This document shows positions 7,303 through 15,209 of a DNA stretch of 50,620 bases, in pieces. Both the position numbers and the translations under genes were made by a program. The stretch's first letter is position 1, and each line of letters begins with the position of its first letter. The notes beneath the pieces were generated by a model. That model did no database searches. It saw only the letters and a list, made by a program, of their open reading frames with translations, and was not told the origin of the DNA. Where the stretch lies: contig NZ_JARFVC010000030.1 of NCBI RefSeq assembly GCF_029193815.1, forward strand, positions 1 to 50,620, in the 5' to 3' direction. The DNA is from Cytobacillus sp. S13-E01 (GTDB taxonomy: Bacteria > Bacillota > Bacilli > Bacillales > Bacillaceae_L).

Positions 7303-7467
7303 ATGCATATGTATAATAAACCGTGTGGAATAGAAACAGGAGCTACTCCGGTAGGCTACGGATATGGAGCACCAGTAGTACCAGCTACAGGTGGTGGTGT
7401 TGGTGGATTTACGTTAATCGTCGTTTTATTTATTCTTCTGATCATCGTTGGTGCTAGTTGGGCATAA
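7303..7467 (+). CDS. YjcZ-type sporulation membrane protein 4 (54 aa)
   Basis: A paralogue of the 6615 gene with an expanded head (MHMYNKPCGIETG, then Gly/Val/Pro-rich) and the helix FTLIVVLFILLIIVGASWA. AAAGGGGG precedes ATG 7303. It is probably transcribed with the 26-residue gene. A 48-bp inverted repeat arm begins 10 bases after the stop codon, so its normal terminator may have been displaced. Confidence 0.87.
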   Translation: MHMYNKPCGIETGATPVGYGYGAPVVPATGGGVGGFTLIVVLFILLIIVGASWA

Positions 7468-7476
7468 CGTATAATT

Positions 7477-7524
7477 AACAACCCCCACCATTTTTTGTAG
7501 CGGGTTTACTTCAGAGGTGCAAAC
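7477..7524 (+). repeat. Long inverted repeat, left arm
   Basis: It begins AACAACCCCCACCA and continues CGGGTTTACTT then AGAGGTGCAAAC. About 40 of 48 positions match the reverse complement of 9720-9768; the main difference is an inverted A/T tract. The two arms bracket about 2.2 kb that contains the IS element and AT-rich non-coding DNA. Confidence 0.75.
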
Positions 7525-7566
7525 ATTATAAAACACAAAGCAAAACGCGCTTGAATCCACAATATA

Positions 7567-9236
7567 CTTAAGTTTCGCACCCCTAAAAACGGGGTTTACA
7601 AGCTATACTTCTAGACAAATTCCCAGACTACTATAAGGTTTTGCCCCGATTCCAATTTCGATCGTTAAGCAGCTTTATCGTCTCCAAATAACTGATTCCC
7701 CAAAAACGAGACATCAAATAGTTCCTTAATATGTACATATTCGGGAGAAGTCTTAAAGGCTTGAATATCAACAGTTCCCGATTCAGTCAGTGCAGTAATG
7801 ACAACGTCCAAAAGCTCTTCAAACAAGTCCCATAATCGTTCAGCGATATTCTTTTCCACCAGCTGATCTTTAATTTCTTCAAACAATCCACCCAACGTTT
7901 CATAGTCATTCATCCTACGAAAATAGACTAAAAAGGTATACAAAATATAGGTTGTTGTGACGTGGGCAATTTGTGCATCAAAGTTCTGAGGCTGACATTT
8001 TCCTAATCGGAGCAATTGCTTCGTTTCTTTGAAAAAAACCTCAATCGACCAGCGCACGGAATAGACCTCCAACATTTTAAGGAAGGTCAATGATTCGTCT
8101 GTAGAAAGAAATAGTTTCCACTTCTTTTGGTAGGGAAATCGACAAAAATATAACTTCACCGTTTCGCCGATGCCTGCATACTCGACAGTCACTTCAAAGT
8201 AGCGTGTATTCCTTTTACGACAACGCTTTTCTTTCCCTGCCGCTTGTAGGGTTTTTAGTAGTTCTTTGCCGTTCAGTTCTTGTCCGTTGTACGTATACTT
8301 TCTGAAGTCCTTTTTCATTGCACAAATAACGTGCAATGCGCCATTCTTGATCCCTCTAACGGTGGAGATAAAGCCTTTACTCGAGAACCAGCTATCCACT
8401 AAAACATAGTTCGCCCGGAATCCGTGCTTCCCTGCTCTTTTAAGCATTGCGAGCGCACTGGTAATTTTGTCCATATCGCACTCCTTCTTACGTTTGGCTC
8501 CATTGGATCGGGGGTCTCTTTTTTTAGTGTATTGTTCTTTCCGCTGCTTTTGTTTAAGTGGTTTTTCTGCATGTAGGCTAGGGGAAAAACTTGTCCCATC
8601 AAACAACCCCAACGTTAAGTTCTTAAACCCTAGTGTACTTTTCTTTCGACCTACAACGTGATCATGAACATAGGAAATCTTTTCGATCTTTCGACCCGTA
8701 CGAATATCAATCGTGTCATCCAAAATAAAGGCTGCCTTTTCGGCAACTTCCTTGTCCGGATTCACTAATTTTTGAAATTGTTTTGCGATAGTTAAAAGCA
8801 GATTGCGCCAAGGCATACACTCATTATTTTTCAGTCGATAAAGGGTATCTTTTTTCATCCCTGACACATTTTGATAACTGCTTTTGGACAGAGCGTTAGC
8901 ACTGGTAATTAGCATGAGTGGAAGCAGCAACAATAACGTCATAATATCAGTGACAGAATACCCTTGTTACTTTTTAAATCCTACCTGGTGACAAAGGGAT
9001 CGGAATTTGAATTTCTTCATCACATTTTGTATAATAGAATCAATAGAAAAACCATGTGACTGAAATACATTTTCGATTTCTTTTACATTTTTCTGCATGA
9101 AAACACGTCCTTTTTGGTTGGTTTGGTATCGTAACTTAATTATACCAAAAAGCCAGTGCTCATGCGGGTTTTTCTGGCCTCTTTGTCTCTTTCAAAGAGG
9201 CTTTTTTTATTGAATTATCAAGGTACGAAACTTAAG
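7567..9236 (-). mobile_element. IS4-like insertion sequence with terminal repeats and target duplication
   Basis: The ends carry inverted repeats CTTAAGTTTCG-C/T-ACC (7567 inwards and 9236 inwards, about 15 of 16 matching). They are flanked by a direct 6-bp repeat AATATA (7561-7566 and 9237-9242), read as the target site duplication. The length is 1670 bp, within the IS4 family range. It encodes one DDE transposase on the minus strand, which carries a nonsense codon. A small stem with T-run (9176-9208) lies inside the right end. Confidence 0.87.
7665..9098 (-). pseudogene. IS4-family transposase with in-frame stop
   Basis: The natural start is ATG 9098 (MQKNVKEIENVFQSHGFSID). After 43 codons the frame meets TAA at 8967-8969, then continues without a shift to 7665. 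The codon after GFKK would be CAA (Gln) with a single C-to-T change. The downstream part holds the DDE fold: LDDTIDIRTGRKIE (first Asp), VDSWFSSKG (second Asp) and YSVRWSIEVFFKETKQLL (Y-(2)-R-(3)-E-(6)-K signature). An ATG at 8942 could give a 425-residue product lacking the N-terminal region. Transposition activity is doubtful. Confidence 0.88.
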
Positions 9237-9391
9237 AATATAATTCACAGTGCGTTTTTTATTGATTTATCAATATTTTGGGGAATTTTAATTGCATACC
9301 GTTTCCCTAATTCACATAGGAAATCACAGGGTATGAAATAATTATTGGAAGGTGTGTGAAGTTTTTGTGATTTAGTACGTGGATTATAATT

Positions 9392-9556
9392 GAGTAACCA
9401 GTGATATTTAAAATAAGCGGAGATTTTCCGATTAAGCAAAGCAAAGTTACCCATTTTTACGCTTTTTGAGTCAATAGTCGGAATTTTTCCGTCTATTTAA
9501 GCTATTTTCGGTGCTATTTCCTAATTAAGCGAAATTTCTCCGCTTATTTATCAAAC
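9392..9556. repeat. Dispersed repeat R2, copy 1
   Basis: GTAACCAGTGATATTTAAAA, then AATAAGCGGAGATTTTCCG, AATAGTCGGAATTTTTCCGT, CTATTTAAGCTATTTT, and GAAATTTCTCCGCTTATTTA. The same blocks in the same order occur at 34984-35202. Several CGGAG...CTCCG pieces can pair. The rest of the gap 9243-9835 holds another stem with loop (9625-9657, TAGCTTAGAGATA/ TCTCTAAGCCA) and no gene. Confidence 0.75.
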
Positions 9557-9719
9557 TCGCATTAGCATCTAATGGACTTGTACAACTTACGGGTGGTTTC
9601 GTGAAAAAAAGGAAATTTTAAAAATAGCTTAGAGATATTTGCATCTCTAAGCCATTTTTACTGTGAATTATACTGTGAAGTTTATGTGATCTGCTATTTG
9701 ATTCGGTCTCCGATTTACC

Positions 9720-9768
9720 GTTTTGCACCTCACAAGTAAACCCGTTACATTTTTTGGTGGGGGTTGTT
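9720..9768 (-). repeat. Long inverted repeat, right arm
   Basis: The reverse complement of the arm at 7477-7524, ending GGTGGGGGTTGTT. No clear target duplication flanks the pair, so whether this is an old transposable unit that later received the IS is inference. Confidence 0.75.
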
Positions 9769-9835
9769 TTCAGTTAAAAAATCAAGCGAATAATTTTGCT
9801 CCATCTACTCGAAAGTGCAACACCTGCTGATGGTT

Positions 9836-10042
9836 TTATCCTCCAAAGAAGAGGTCTAATATGTTCGATGCTGTAGAAGCATTCTTATTATAAAACTCGG
9901 AATACCCACATTTTTTACAATAAATAACGACAAATTGATTATTTTGGATATCAAACATTTTGGATAATCCTGTACCTGTCATCGCTACCTCTTTCTGTCC
10001 AACATCAGTTCCCCCACATTTAATACAACCATTATTACTCAT
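9836..10042 (-). CDS. Zinc-ribbon nucleic-acid-binding-like protein (68 aa)
   Basis: Two CxxC knuckles, CIKCGG near the N-terminus and CKKCGY near residue 46, should bind one zinc. Between them lies the family's TGTGLSKMFDIQNNQF segment, and the C-terminus is the characteristic SNILDLFFGG. It resembles small Bacillus proteins annotated as zinc ribbon or predicted nucleic-acid-binding (COG3478-like). TGGAGGGTTAAGTA precedes ATG 10042. Function unknown. Confidence 0.85.
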   Translation of the reverse strand: MSNNGCIKCGGTDVGQKEVAMTGTGLSKMFDIQNNQFVVIYCKKCGYSEFYNKNASTASNILDLFFGG

Positions 10043-10110
10043 TACTTAACCCTCCATCTCTCTTATTTCCCCTCTACTATTAGTACGATTTTAAAGCAAA
10101 AATGTTTCAC

Positions 10111-10285
10111 AACAAGAAAAGCGCAGGGCGCCCGCCTTTCGGCGACAAGCATAAGACAAGCCGGCTGGAAGGTTGTTCTTTGACCTTCCAGAGACGGCTT
10201 GGCTTATACCATAGAGCCGATGGCGCCCGGAGCTAGACACTAAAACTAGGTACAAACTTTTATATTTTCTTATCTTTTTAAAAAT
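10111..10285 (+). repeat. Dispersed repeat R1, medium copy
   Basis: Head AAAAGCGCAGGGCGCCCG, CTTTCGGCGACAAGCATAAGA, then a central stem CTGGAAGGT...ACCTTCCAG, TGGCTTATACCATAGAGCC, the right arm GGCGCCCGGAGCTAGACAC and the second tail type ACTAGGTACAAACTTTTAT. A 87-codon minus-strand frame through it is a shadow. Confidence 0.85.
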
Positions 10286-10333
10286 TGATTGTGCGTTTTC
10301 ATCATTTTTAAGAAAAAAGGCTTTTGCCCCATG

Positions 10334-10360
10334 CACAATTGACTTATAACCCATAGGCTA
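10334..10360 (+). promoter_or_regulatory. Sigma-K-like promoter of the Gly-rich gene
   Basis: AC, 16 bases, then CATAGGCTA, matching the mother-cell sigma-K pattern (AC, 16-17, CATANNNTA). It lies 50 bases before the ORF of a coat-like protein, which fits late sporulation expression. Confidence 0.55.
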
Positions 10361-10409
10361 CAGTGTACATTTCAAATAAGTTATTAAATCTCGAAAGGAG
10401 AATGAAATA

Positions 10410-10787
10410 ATGAATCAACATTTTTATGGAGGACAAATCAATCCCTACGGAGGTCAAATGCGAGACGGCGGACAAATTATTGATGAGCGCTTTGGAATTG
10501 GCCCAGTAGGCGCAGGACTTCTAGGCGTTGGTTTAGGTGCTTTAGGTAGTGGATTAGCAGCCCCTGGATATGGTGGATATGGTGGATATGGTGGATATGG
10601 TGGCTTCGGTCATGGCTATGGTGGATTCGGTACTCCTGGTTACGGAATTGGCTATGGTGGATTTGGCCATGGTGGCCATGGTGGATATGGTGGATATGGT
10701 GGATTTGGCCATGGCGGATTTGGCGGGCACGGAAGACCTAGACCTGGCCACGGCTATGGTTATGGCCATGGCGGATTTGGAAGATAA
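10410..10787 (+). CDS. Gly/Tyr-rich spore coat-like protein (125 aa)
   Basis: After an N-terminal segment (MNQHFYGGQINPYGGQMRDG, then DERFGIGPVGAGLLGVGLG) the protein becomes a low-complexity run of GYGGYGGFGHG units with interspersed His and Phe, ending GHGGFGR. No Cys or hydrophobic anchor is seen. Such compositions occur in coat or exosporium proteins and in cuticle-like structural proteins. The upstream sigma-K-like promoter supports a spore-surface role. AAAGGAGAATGAAATA precedes ATG 10410. The repeats make it prone to length change between strains. Confidence 0.75.
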   Translation: MNQHFYGGQINPYGGQMRDGGQIIDERFGIGPVGAGLLGVGLGALGSGLAAPGYGGYGGYGGYGGFGHGYGGFGTPGYGIGYGGFGHGGHGGYGGYGGFGHGGFGGHGRPRPGHGYGYGHGGFGR

Positions 10788-10835
10788 CAAGTTAAAAATG
10801 AGGCAACAGGCGTACTGTCTGCTGCCTTTTACATA

Positions 10836-12077
10836 CTATTTGATTACTTCTGTTCGTTCATATCTCGAATCTAAATAATCAACAATATGAATAAGATAGC
10901 CTTCAACTGTCTTAGGAGCAATATTTGCACCCCATTCTAGTTTTCCATGATGACAAAGAATCGCATGCTGTAGACGATGGATGTCTTCTAGTGCCATTTT
11001 ACAGTTTTTCGTTTCAATTATTTTTGCAACAAGCATAACACCATAAGGAATATGGCCAATTAAAACACCTAGATCATCCATTTTAATCCCGCTAGGCTTG
11101 CGACCTTGAAGTATAGATGTATCAGCAGTTGGATAGAGAAGTGAAAATTCGTCCGTTCCTTTTCCGGCATGATGATATTCTAATAGTTTACCAACATCGT
11201 GATAAAAAATCGCACACATTAACATGGAATAATTCACTTGTTCATCGCGATGTTTAGCCATGCCATAAAACATTGTGTATAAATGGTCGATTGAATCCTT
11301 CCACACTAGGTTACGCGAATTATTACCAGGAGCTTCTGAATGCAGGTCCTTCCACAACTCTTGTTTGTACACTTTTTCAACCTGATTGATTAGCTTAATG
11401 ACAGCTTTATAATGGTCAATTTCATGTTTGAGAATATATCGTGCAATCCTCATCAATCCAACTGTATGTTTTAGCAAACCACCTAAATAAGCATGATGAT
11501 GACCCATTGCGGCAGGGCGAATACTAAATTCTCTCCAAAAGCGCTTCATTGCAGCTAAGGCAATTCTCCGAAATGGTTCTTCTAATTCATTTAAATAATG
11601 ATATAGTTCAACTGTAAAATCCTCTAACGATTGTTGGGTACATGCAATTAAACTAAATGGATCGATGTCATTATTGGATGGATTTAAATCATTTATTGTA
11701 ATTGATTTGAAGCCCTTGTATTCTTCAACCCTACCTGTGACTTCAAAAACACTATATTCCTCGAGTAATGGAGTGTAACGCTCAATTGCCCCATTATTGT
11801 CCCACATTTTCGCACTATACGTTCCCAGGTTATTGGAAAGCTTCATTTTAAAATATGGTTTAGGACTTGCTCCTTGTGTTCGCTCTACTGAAAATTCATT
11901 AAGTAAGAATGTAACTCTATCTACATTCGTACCATGTGATTGATTTTCAATTGAAAACCCTTCAGAACTTACCGAAAAATGAGGTACTGGATATTCTGTT
12001 AATATATTTTCTCTTCGCTGATCATTTTCTGAATCGTGTGTGGGGACTATCCCATAAAAATATTCCAAGGCCGACAT
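10836..12077 (-). CDS. YhaM-like 3'-5' exoribonuclease / HD-domain protein
   Basis: An N-terminal OB-fold region (about residues 55-135, with VTFLLNEFSVERTQGASPKP and YSVFEVTGRVEEYKGFKSIT) is followed by a C-terminal HD domain (HHHAYLGGLLKHTVGLM near residue 190 and AIFYHDVGKLLEYH near 290). This is the layout of YhaM, an HD-type 3'-5' exonuclease acting on RNA and DNA ends. At 413 residues it is about 100 longer than B. subtilis YhaM, with extra sequence at the N-terminus and between the two metal-binding segments, so it is probably a divergent paralogue. TAGGAGTGAAAAT precedes ATG 12077. It appears to be monocistronic. Confidence 0.78.
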   Translation of the reverse strand: MSALEYFYGIVPTHDSENDQRRENILTEYPVPHFSVSSEGFSIENQSHGTNVDRVTFLLNEFSVERTQGASPKPYFKMKLSNNLGTYSAKMWDNNGAIERYTPLLEEYSVFEVTGRVEEYKGFKSITINDLNPSNNDIDPFSLIACTQQSLEDFTVELYHYLNELEEPFRRIALAAMKRFWREFSIRPAAMGHHHAYLGGLLKHTVGLMRIARYILKHEIDHYKAVIKLINQVEKVYKQELWKDLHSEAPGNNSRNLVWKDSIDHLYTMFYGMAKHRDEQVNYSMLMCAIFYHDVGKLLEYHHAGKGTDEFSLLYPTADTSILQGRKPSGIKMDDLGVLIGHIPYGVMLVAKIIETKNCKMALEDIHRLQHAILCHHGKLEWGANIAPKTVEGYLIHIVDYLDSRYERTEVIK

Positions 12078-12340
12078 ATTTTCACTCCTACTTTGGTAAA
12101 CTTTCTGTTTTCTGGTTTTAGTTTATTTCATTCTCCGAGTGCATATTTGAATATGGAAGCTCAATAACCTTTTATTTCATTTCGTTCCATATTTTTATCC
12201 TTGTCCCTATCGTAGAAGGGTTATCGTTTATTTGTCAACCATAGCCTTTAATACATATCGCTATATTTCAAAATATGGGTACATAATTCATTTTAATCAA
12301 CCTATACTACCAATGATACTATAAAATGGAGATGATTATG

Positions 12341-12484
12341 ATGGGTAGAGTCAAACGAGGAAATCCAAACGCACAGCGTAATAACAACGTAAAAAAAGGT
12401 AACAGAATTAGTGAAGAGCTTGTTGAATTTGCTGCTTATACAGATGTAAAAGCGGAAAAACAAAATACTAATAAAGAAAAATAA
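12341..12484 (+). CDS. Small basic protein, possibly spore-associated (47 aa)
   Basis: ATG 12341 (or 12338) follows ATGGAGATGATT. The product is hydrophilic and rich in Lys, Asn and Arg: MGRVKRGNPNAQRNNNVKKG, then an acidic helix ISEELVEFAAYTDVKAEK. Composition and size resemble minor small acid-soluble spore proteins, but I cannot assign it to a named family. Its stop codon overlaps the end of repeat R3. Confidence 0.6.
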   Translation: MGRVKRGNPNAQRNNNVKKGNRISEELVEFAAYTDVKAEKQNTNKEK

Positions 12485-12587
12485 AGTGAAACATCAATCA
12501 GTGGGGCTTTTCCCTCCCCACTGAGTTGAACTTATAACGGTAGAAGTTCGTTCGCACCTGTCTTTGCCTACCGACCTTAAGGGACAG
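12481..12587 (-). repeat. Dispersed repeat R3, copy 1
   Basis: On the minus strand: CTGTCCCTTAAGGTC, later ACCGTTATAAGTTCAA, CAGTGGGG/CCCCACTG stem, GATTGATGTTTCACTTTAT. The same blocks are at 21727-21865. It supplies the 3' end and stop codon of the YrvL-like pseudogene. Confidence 0.75.
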
Positions 12588-12795
12588 TTTCAATTTTGCA
12601 ATAATACCTGTAAAAACACCGATTACAAAATAAAGTAGAACAAAAATGACAATTGATGTAGTGGATTCATATTTCATCCTAAATATAGTAAATAGTCCCA
12701 TTATGCCGAAAGTAAGTACCTATAACAAAGACAGATAATAAACTCAGTGCAATAATCACTATCGCTTTGTCCTTAAATCTTAATTTATGAGACAT
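12498..12795 (-). pseudogene. YrvL-like regulatory membrane protein, frameshifted
   Basis: GAGGGCAATGAA precedes ATG 12795. Frame 1 reads MSHKLRFKDKAIVIIALSLL then VFVIGTYFRHN and stops. The next frame continues FGIMGLFTIFRMKYESTTS and IVIFVLLYFVIGVFTGIIAK. Joined, they give the two-helix core of the YrvL family (YrvL restrains the SigO/RsoA system in B. subtilis). The break is near 12710-12720. The remaining C-terminus (LSLKVGRQRQVRTNFYRYK and on) is encoded by repeat R3, so the native end is also lost. Family assignment is by pattern and is moderate. Confidence 0.6.
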
Positions 12796-12859
12796 TTCAT
12801 TGCCCTCTATAGACATACATCGGATTATTTTTCCACCTTCAAAACGGTTTATAGAACAC

Positions 12860-13486
12860 TCACTGCTCACACCTGCCAACTACTTCTAAAAAATGAGATA
12901 AAATCCTTGCAGTCAACCCCCAAATTACATAGTCTTCATAAAAATAAAAATACTCATCTAAATGGCGAGTTTGCCAGTCATAGTTTTGTCCCCCTTCAAT
13001 TAATTCATAGGGGAAGTTAGGTTCTGGATTGATTTTAAAGTTTATTTTATATCGATCTGGTTTGGCTTTTTGAAAGTAGGTAATCGGGACTGTAAAAATT
13101 TCTGCTACCTCTGATTGGTTTGGCTTTATTTTATCAGGCTCAGAGATTACTCCAACATACGGATAAATGACAGAACCAAACGGTGATACCATATAGTCAA
13201 GTGGAAAAACATTTGTAATCAAGTCGTTTGATATCCCTAATTCCTCTGTTGTCTCTCGTATTGCTGTAAATTGCTCATTTTTATCATTCTTATCGATTTT
13301 CCCACCTGGAAAGCAAATCTCCCCGGGCTGTCTTCTTAAATGATGGGCTCTTACTTCAAATAGGATATGAAGATCATCGTCTTTTTGGAGCAAGGGTAAA
13401 AGGACCGAGAACTTGGAGAAGTTTTCACTTCCTAAAATATTTCTATCCCTGTTTTGTAATTGAGACATTATTTTTTCCAGGTCCAT
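12860..13486 (-). CDS. CoA pyrophosphatase-type Nudix hydrolase
   Basis: Likely cleaves CoA or other nucleoside diphosphate derivatives. The segment FEVRAHHLRRQPGEICFPGG is the CoA-Nudix signature that precedes the Nudix box. The box itself follows as GGKIDKNDKNEQFTAIRETT with EELG, keeping the metal-binding R-E-x-x-E-E core. Its 208 residues are normal for the YeaB/NudL group. Its start ATG 13486 is just after AAATGAGGTGGAAAA. It lies 15 bases after the PhzF-like gene stop, so the two are probably one transcript. Confidence 0.92.
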   Translation of the reverse strand: MDLEKIMSQLQNRDRNILGSENFSKFSVLLPLLQKDDDLHILFEVRAHHLRRQPGEICFPGGKIDKNDKNEQFTAIRETTEELGISNDLITNVFPLDYMVSPFGSVIYPYVGVISEPDKIKPNQSEVAEIFTVPITYFQKAKPDRYKINFKINPEPNFPYELIEGGQNYDWQTRHLDEYFYFYEDYVIWGLTARILSHFLEVVGRCEQ

Positions 13487-13501
13487 TTTTCCACCTCATT
13501 T

Positions 13502-14371
13502 CTAATTAATCATTACCGCTTTTTCTCCGACACTAAAAGCAGAACCGCCAACGTATACTGTATGTATATGCCCATTTAATTCCTGTAATGTGACAGTTAT
13601 TTCTGAAGGCTTATTCATACAATAGCCTTGCTCAATAACAAAACTGGTGTCTGATTTTTTTAATTTTTTATGTTTGTGAAGATAACTTAGAAGGGCAGCA
13701 TTTGCGGTACCGGTTGCACTTTCCTCCGGGATACCATATAAGGGTGCAAAGTTTCTACAATGAGCAGTAGATTGTGGATTCAATGTTTCTTGACAAAACG
13801 CATGGATACCAATCGTATCGTATTTTTTACTAATAGCTTTAACCTGCTCGAAATCTGGTTCTAATCGCAGAAGTGTCGTTAAATTCTTAATCGGAACAAT
13901 GATGTCCGGTAGACCTGTTGACACCACCTCAGTTGGTAAATCACCTAAAGAAGCTAATGGAATGGAGAGAGCATTTGCTACATCCTCCTTTACAACTTCT
14001 TGACAAAAGGTCGGTAATTTTTGCTGTAAAAAAATCGTACTTTCTTCTACTCTTACCTCAAGTTTGCCTGCTTTTGTTTCTAGTTTATACATACCCCTTA
14101 CAACAAAACCTTTTTGCTGGAGACAATAAAAGGCAGCAATTGTTGCATGTCCACATAAATCAACTTCTCCTTTTGGTGTGAAAAAGCGGACTCTAAATTC
14201 GTCTTCTGAAGAAGGTAGCACGAACGCAGTTTCAGAAAACCCCAATATGCTTGCTATATGTTGCATCTGATCGGCTGTTAAAGTTTCTTCAAATAAAACT
14301 ACACCTGCTAAGTTGCCACCCTTATTATTTTTTGAAAACGCAGAGATTTCAAAACACTTTATTTTCCTCAT
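13502..14371 (-). CDS. PhzF family isomerase
   Basis: Diaminopimelate-epimerase-like fold, 289 residues. The N-terminal ISAFSKNNKGGNLAGVVLF and the ILGFSETAFVLPS segment with the catalytic Glu of PhzF enzymes are present. So is VDLCGHATIAAFYCL, and later SATGTANAALLSYL. Members isomerise small hydrophobic substrates; the real substrate of this one is unknown and phenazine genes are absent. ATG 14371 follows ATGGAGTCCGT; the frame extends to 14464 without a better start. It is probably co-transcribed with the downstream Nudix gene. Confidence 0.88.
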   Translation of the reverse strand: MRKIKCFEISAFSKNNKGGNLAGVVLFEETLTADQMQHIASILGFSETAFVLPSSEDEFRVRFFTPKGEVDLCGHATIAAFYCLQQKGFVVRGMYKLETKAGKLEVRVEESTIFLQQKLPTFCQEVVKEDVANALSIPLASLGDLPTEVVSTGLPDIIVPIKNLTTLLRLEPDFEQVKAISKKYDTIGIHAFCQETLNPQSTAHCRNFAPLYGIPEESATGTANAALLSYLHKHKKLKKSDTSFVIEQGYCMNKPSEITVTLQELNGHIHTVYVGGSAFSVGEKAVMIN

Positions 14372-14438
14372 ACGGACTCCATTCTTTAGTGAAAACTGCG
14401 ATGTAATGTAGAATTTCGCTTGTCTCCTTTGTAATCTC

Positions 14439-14628
14439 CTAGAAACCGTCAAATAAGTTACCAATTGTTCTTCCTAATAATCGGATTAGTAACCAAAGGA
14501 TACGAAATGGAAGAAAAATTAGGTCTGGTATAAAAAACAAGATATCAGATGACAGATCCCCAAAGTTGAATTTTCCACTTTGCTTTTTCTAAAGCACGCT
14601 TCTCTTTCCTCTTATTCGATAAGAACAT
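14439..14628 (-). pseudogene. Small membrane protein with a one-base frameshift
   Basis: ATG 14628, behind AGAGGTTTAAAGCTAT, reads MFLSNKRKEKRALEKAKWK and soon stops. Shifting by one base at the AAAA run near 14572 gives FNFGDLSSDILFFIPDLIFL and PFRILWLLIRLLGRTIGNLF then DGF and stop. The joined 62-residue product has a basic head and one or two membrane helices. It is either a recent pseudogene, a homopolymer sequencing error, or (less likely) a slippage site. The gap 14629-14795 shows nothing else apart from a TATAAT at about 14758. Confidence 0.6.
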
Positions 14629-14795
14629 ATAGCTTTAAACCTCTAATAGGTATTCTTATGATTTTTCCTAGCACCTATGCCCATTTTACTACTAAATTTA
14701 GAAAATTCTAATAAAAATAATTGGACAACTCTCTTTTATTATAACTACATTTCGAATGTTATAATACGAATTGTTTTTTTGCGAGGTGAAAATAA

Positions 14796-15089
14796 ATGTT
14801 GCTAAATTCTATTTGTATATCAATTCTAAATGACCTATATAAAAAGCATATTAATCCGAAATGGAAACCATCTATTGATAATTATGGACTTATAGAAACA
14901 TTGCAAACTCCCAAGGTACAAGAGACCATGTCTTATATTTATGAGTTAGAAAAATTAGGGTTGGTTCAATTTGAAAGAACACCATGCCAGCAGTGTGATA
15001 CTATTCATCCTCTTTTTAAAAATAGCTGTATTGCAATTTGGTGGGAAGAAATTAGGATTACTTATAAAGGTATTGAGTTATTAAAATAG
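14796..15089 (+). CDS. Hypothetical protein, possible winged-helix (97 aa)
   Basis: GCGAGGTGAAAATAA precedes ATG 14796, and TATAAT lies about 35 bases upstream of the start. The pattern of helices (ISILNDLYKKHINPK, QETMSYIYELEKLGLVQFER) followed by a strand turn (EEIRITYKGIELLK) looks like a small winged-helix domain. A CQQCD pair could bind metal with a later single Cys. No family recognised. Confidence 0.65.
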   Translation: MLLNSICISILNDLYKKHINPKWKPSIDNYGLIETLQTPKVQETMSYIYELEKLGLVQFERTPCQQCDTIHPLFKNSCIAIWWEEIRITYKGIELLK

Positions 15090-15209
15090 ATGATTGGTTT
15101 GTTATGACTAAAAGAGCAGAATATGGTAATAAATGTTACACAGGATCAAAAGGTTGACCTATTAATTAATCAACCTTTCAATCGCTTTTTTTATTTCTAT
15201 AATCGTAAT

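Noticed and set aside
10091-10354. 87-codon minus-strand frame
   Set aside because: It is the complement of an R1 repeat and a promoter region, so it is unlikely to be coding.
10554-10878. Two overlapping frames rich in Met/Ser/Thr across the Gly-rich gene
   Set aside because: They are shadows produced by the GGNTAT/GGNTTT codon repeats of the real gene.
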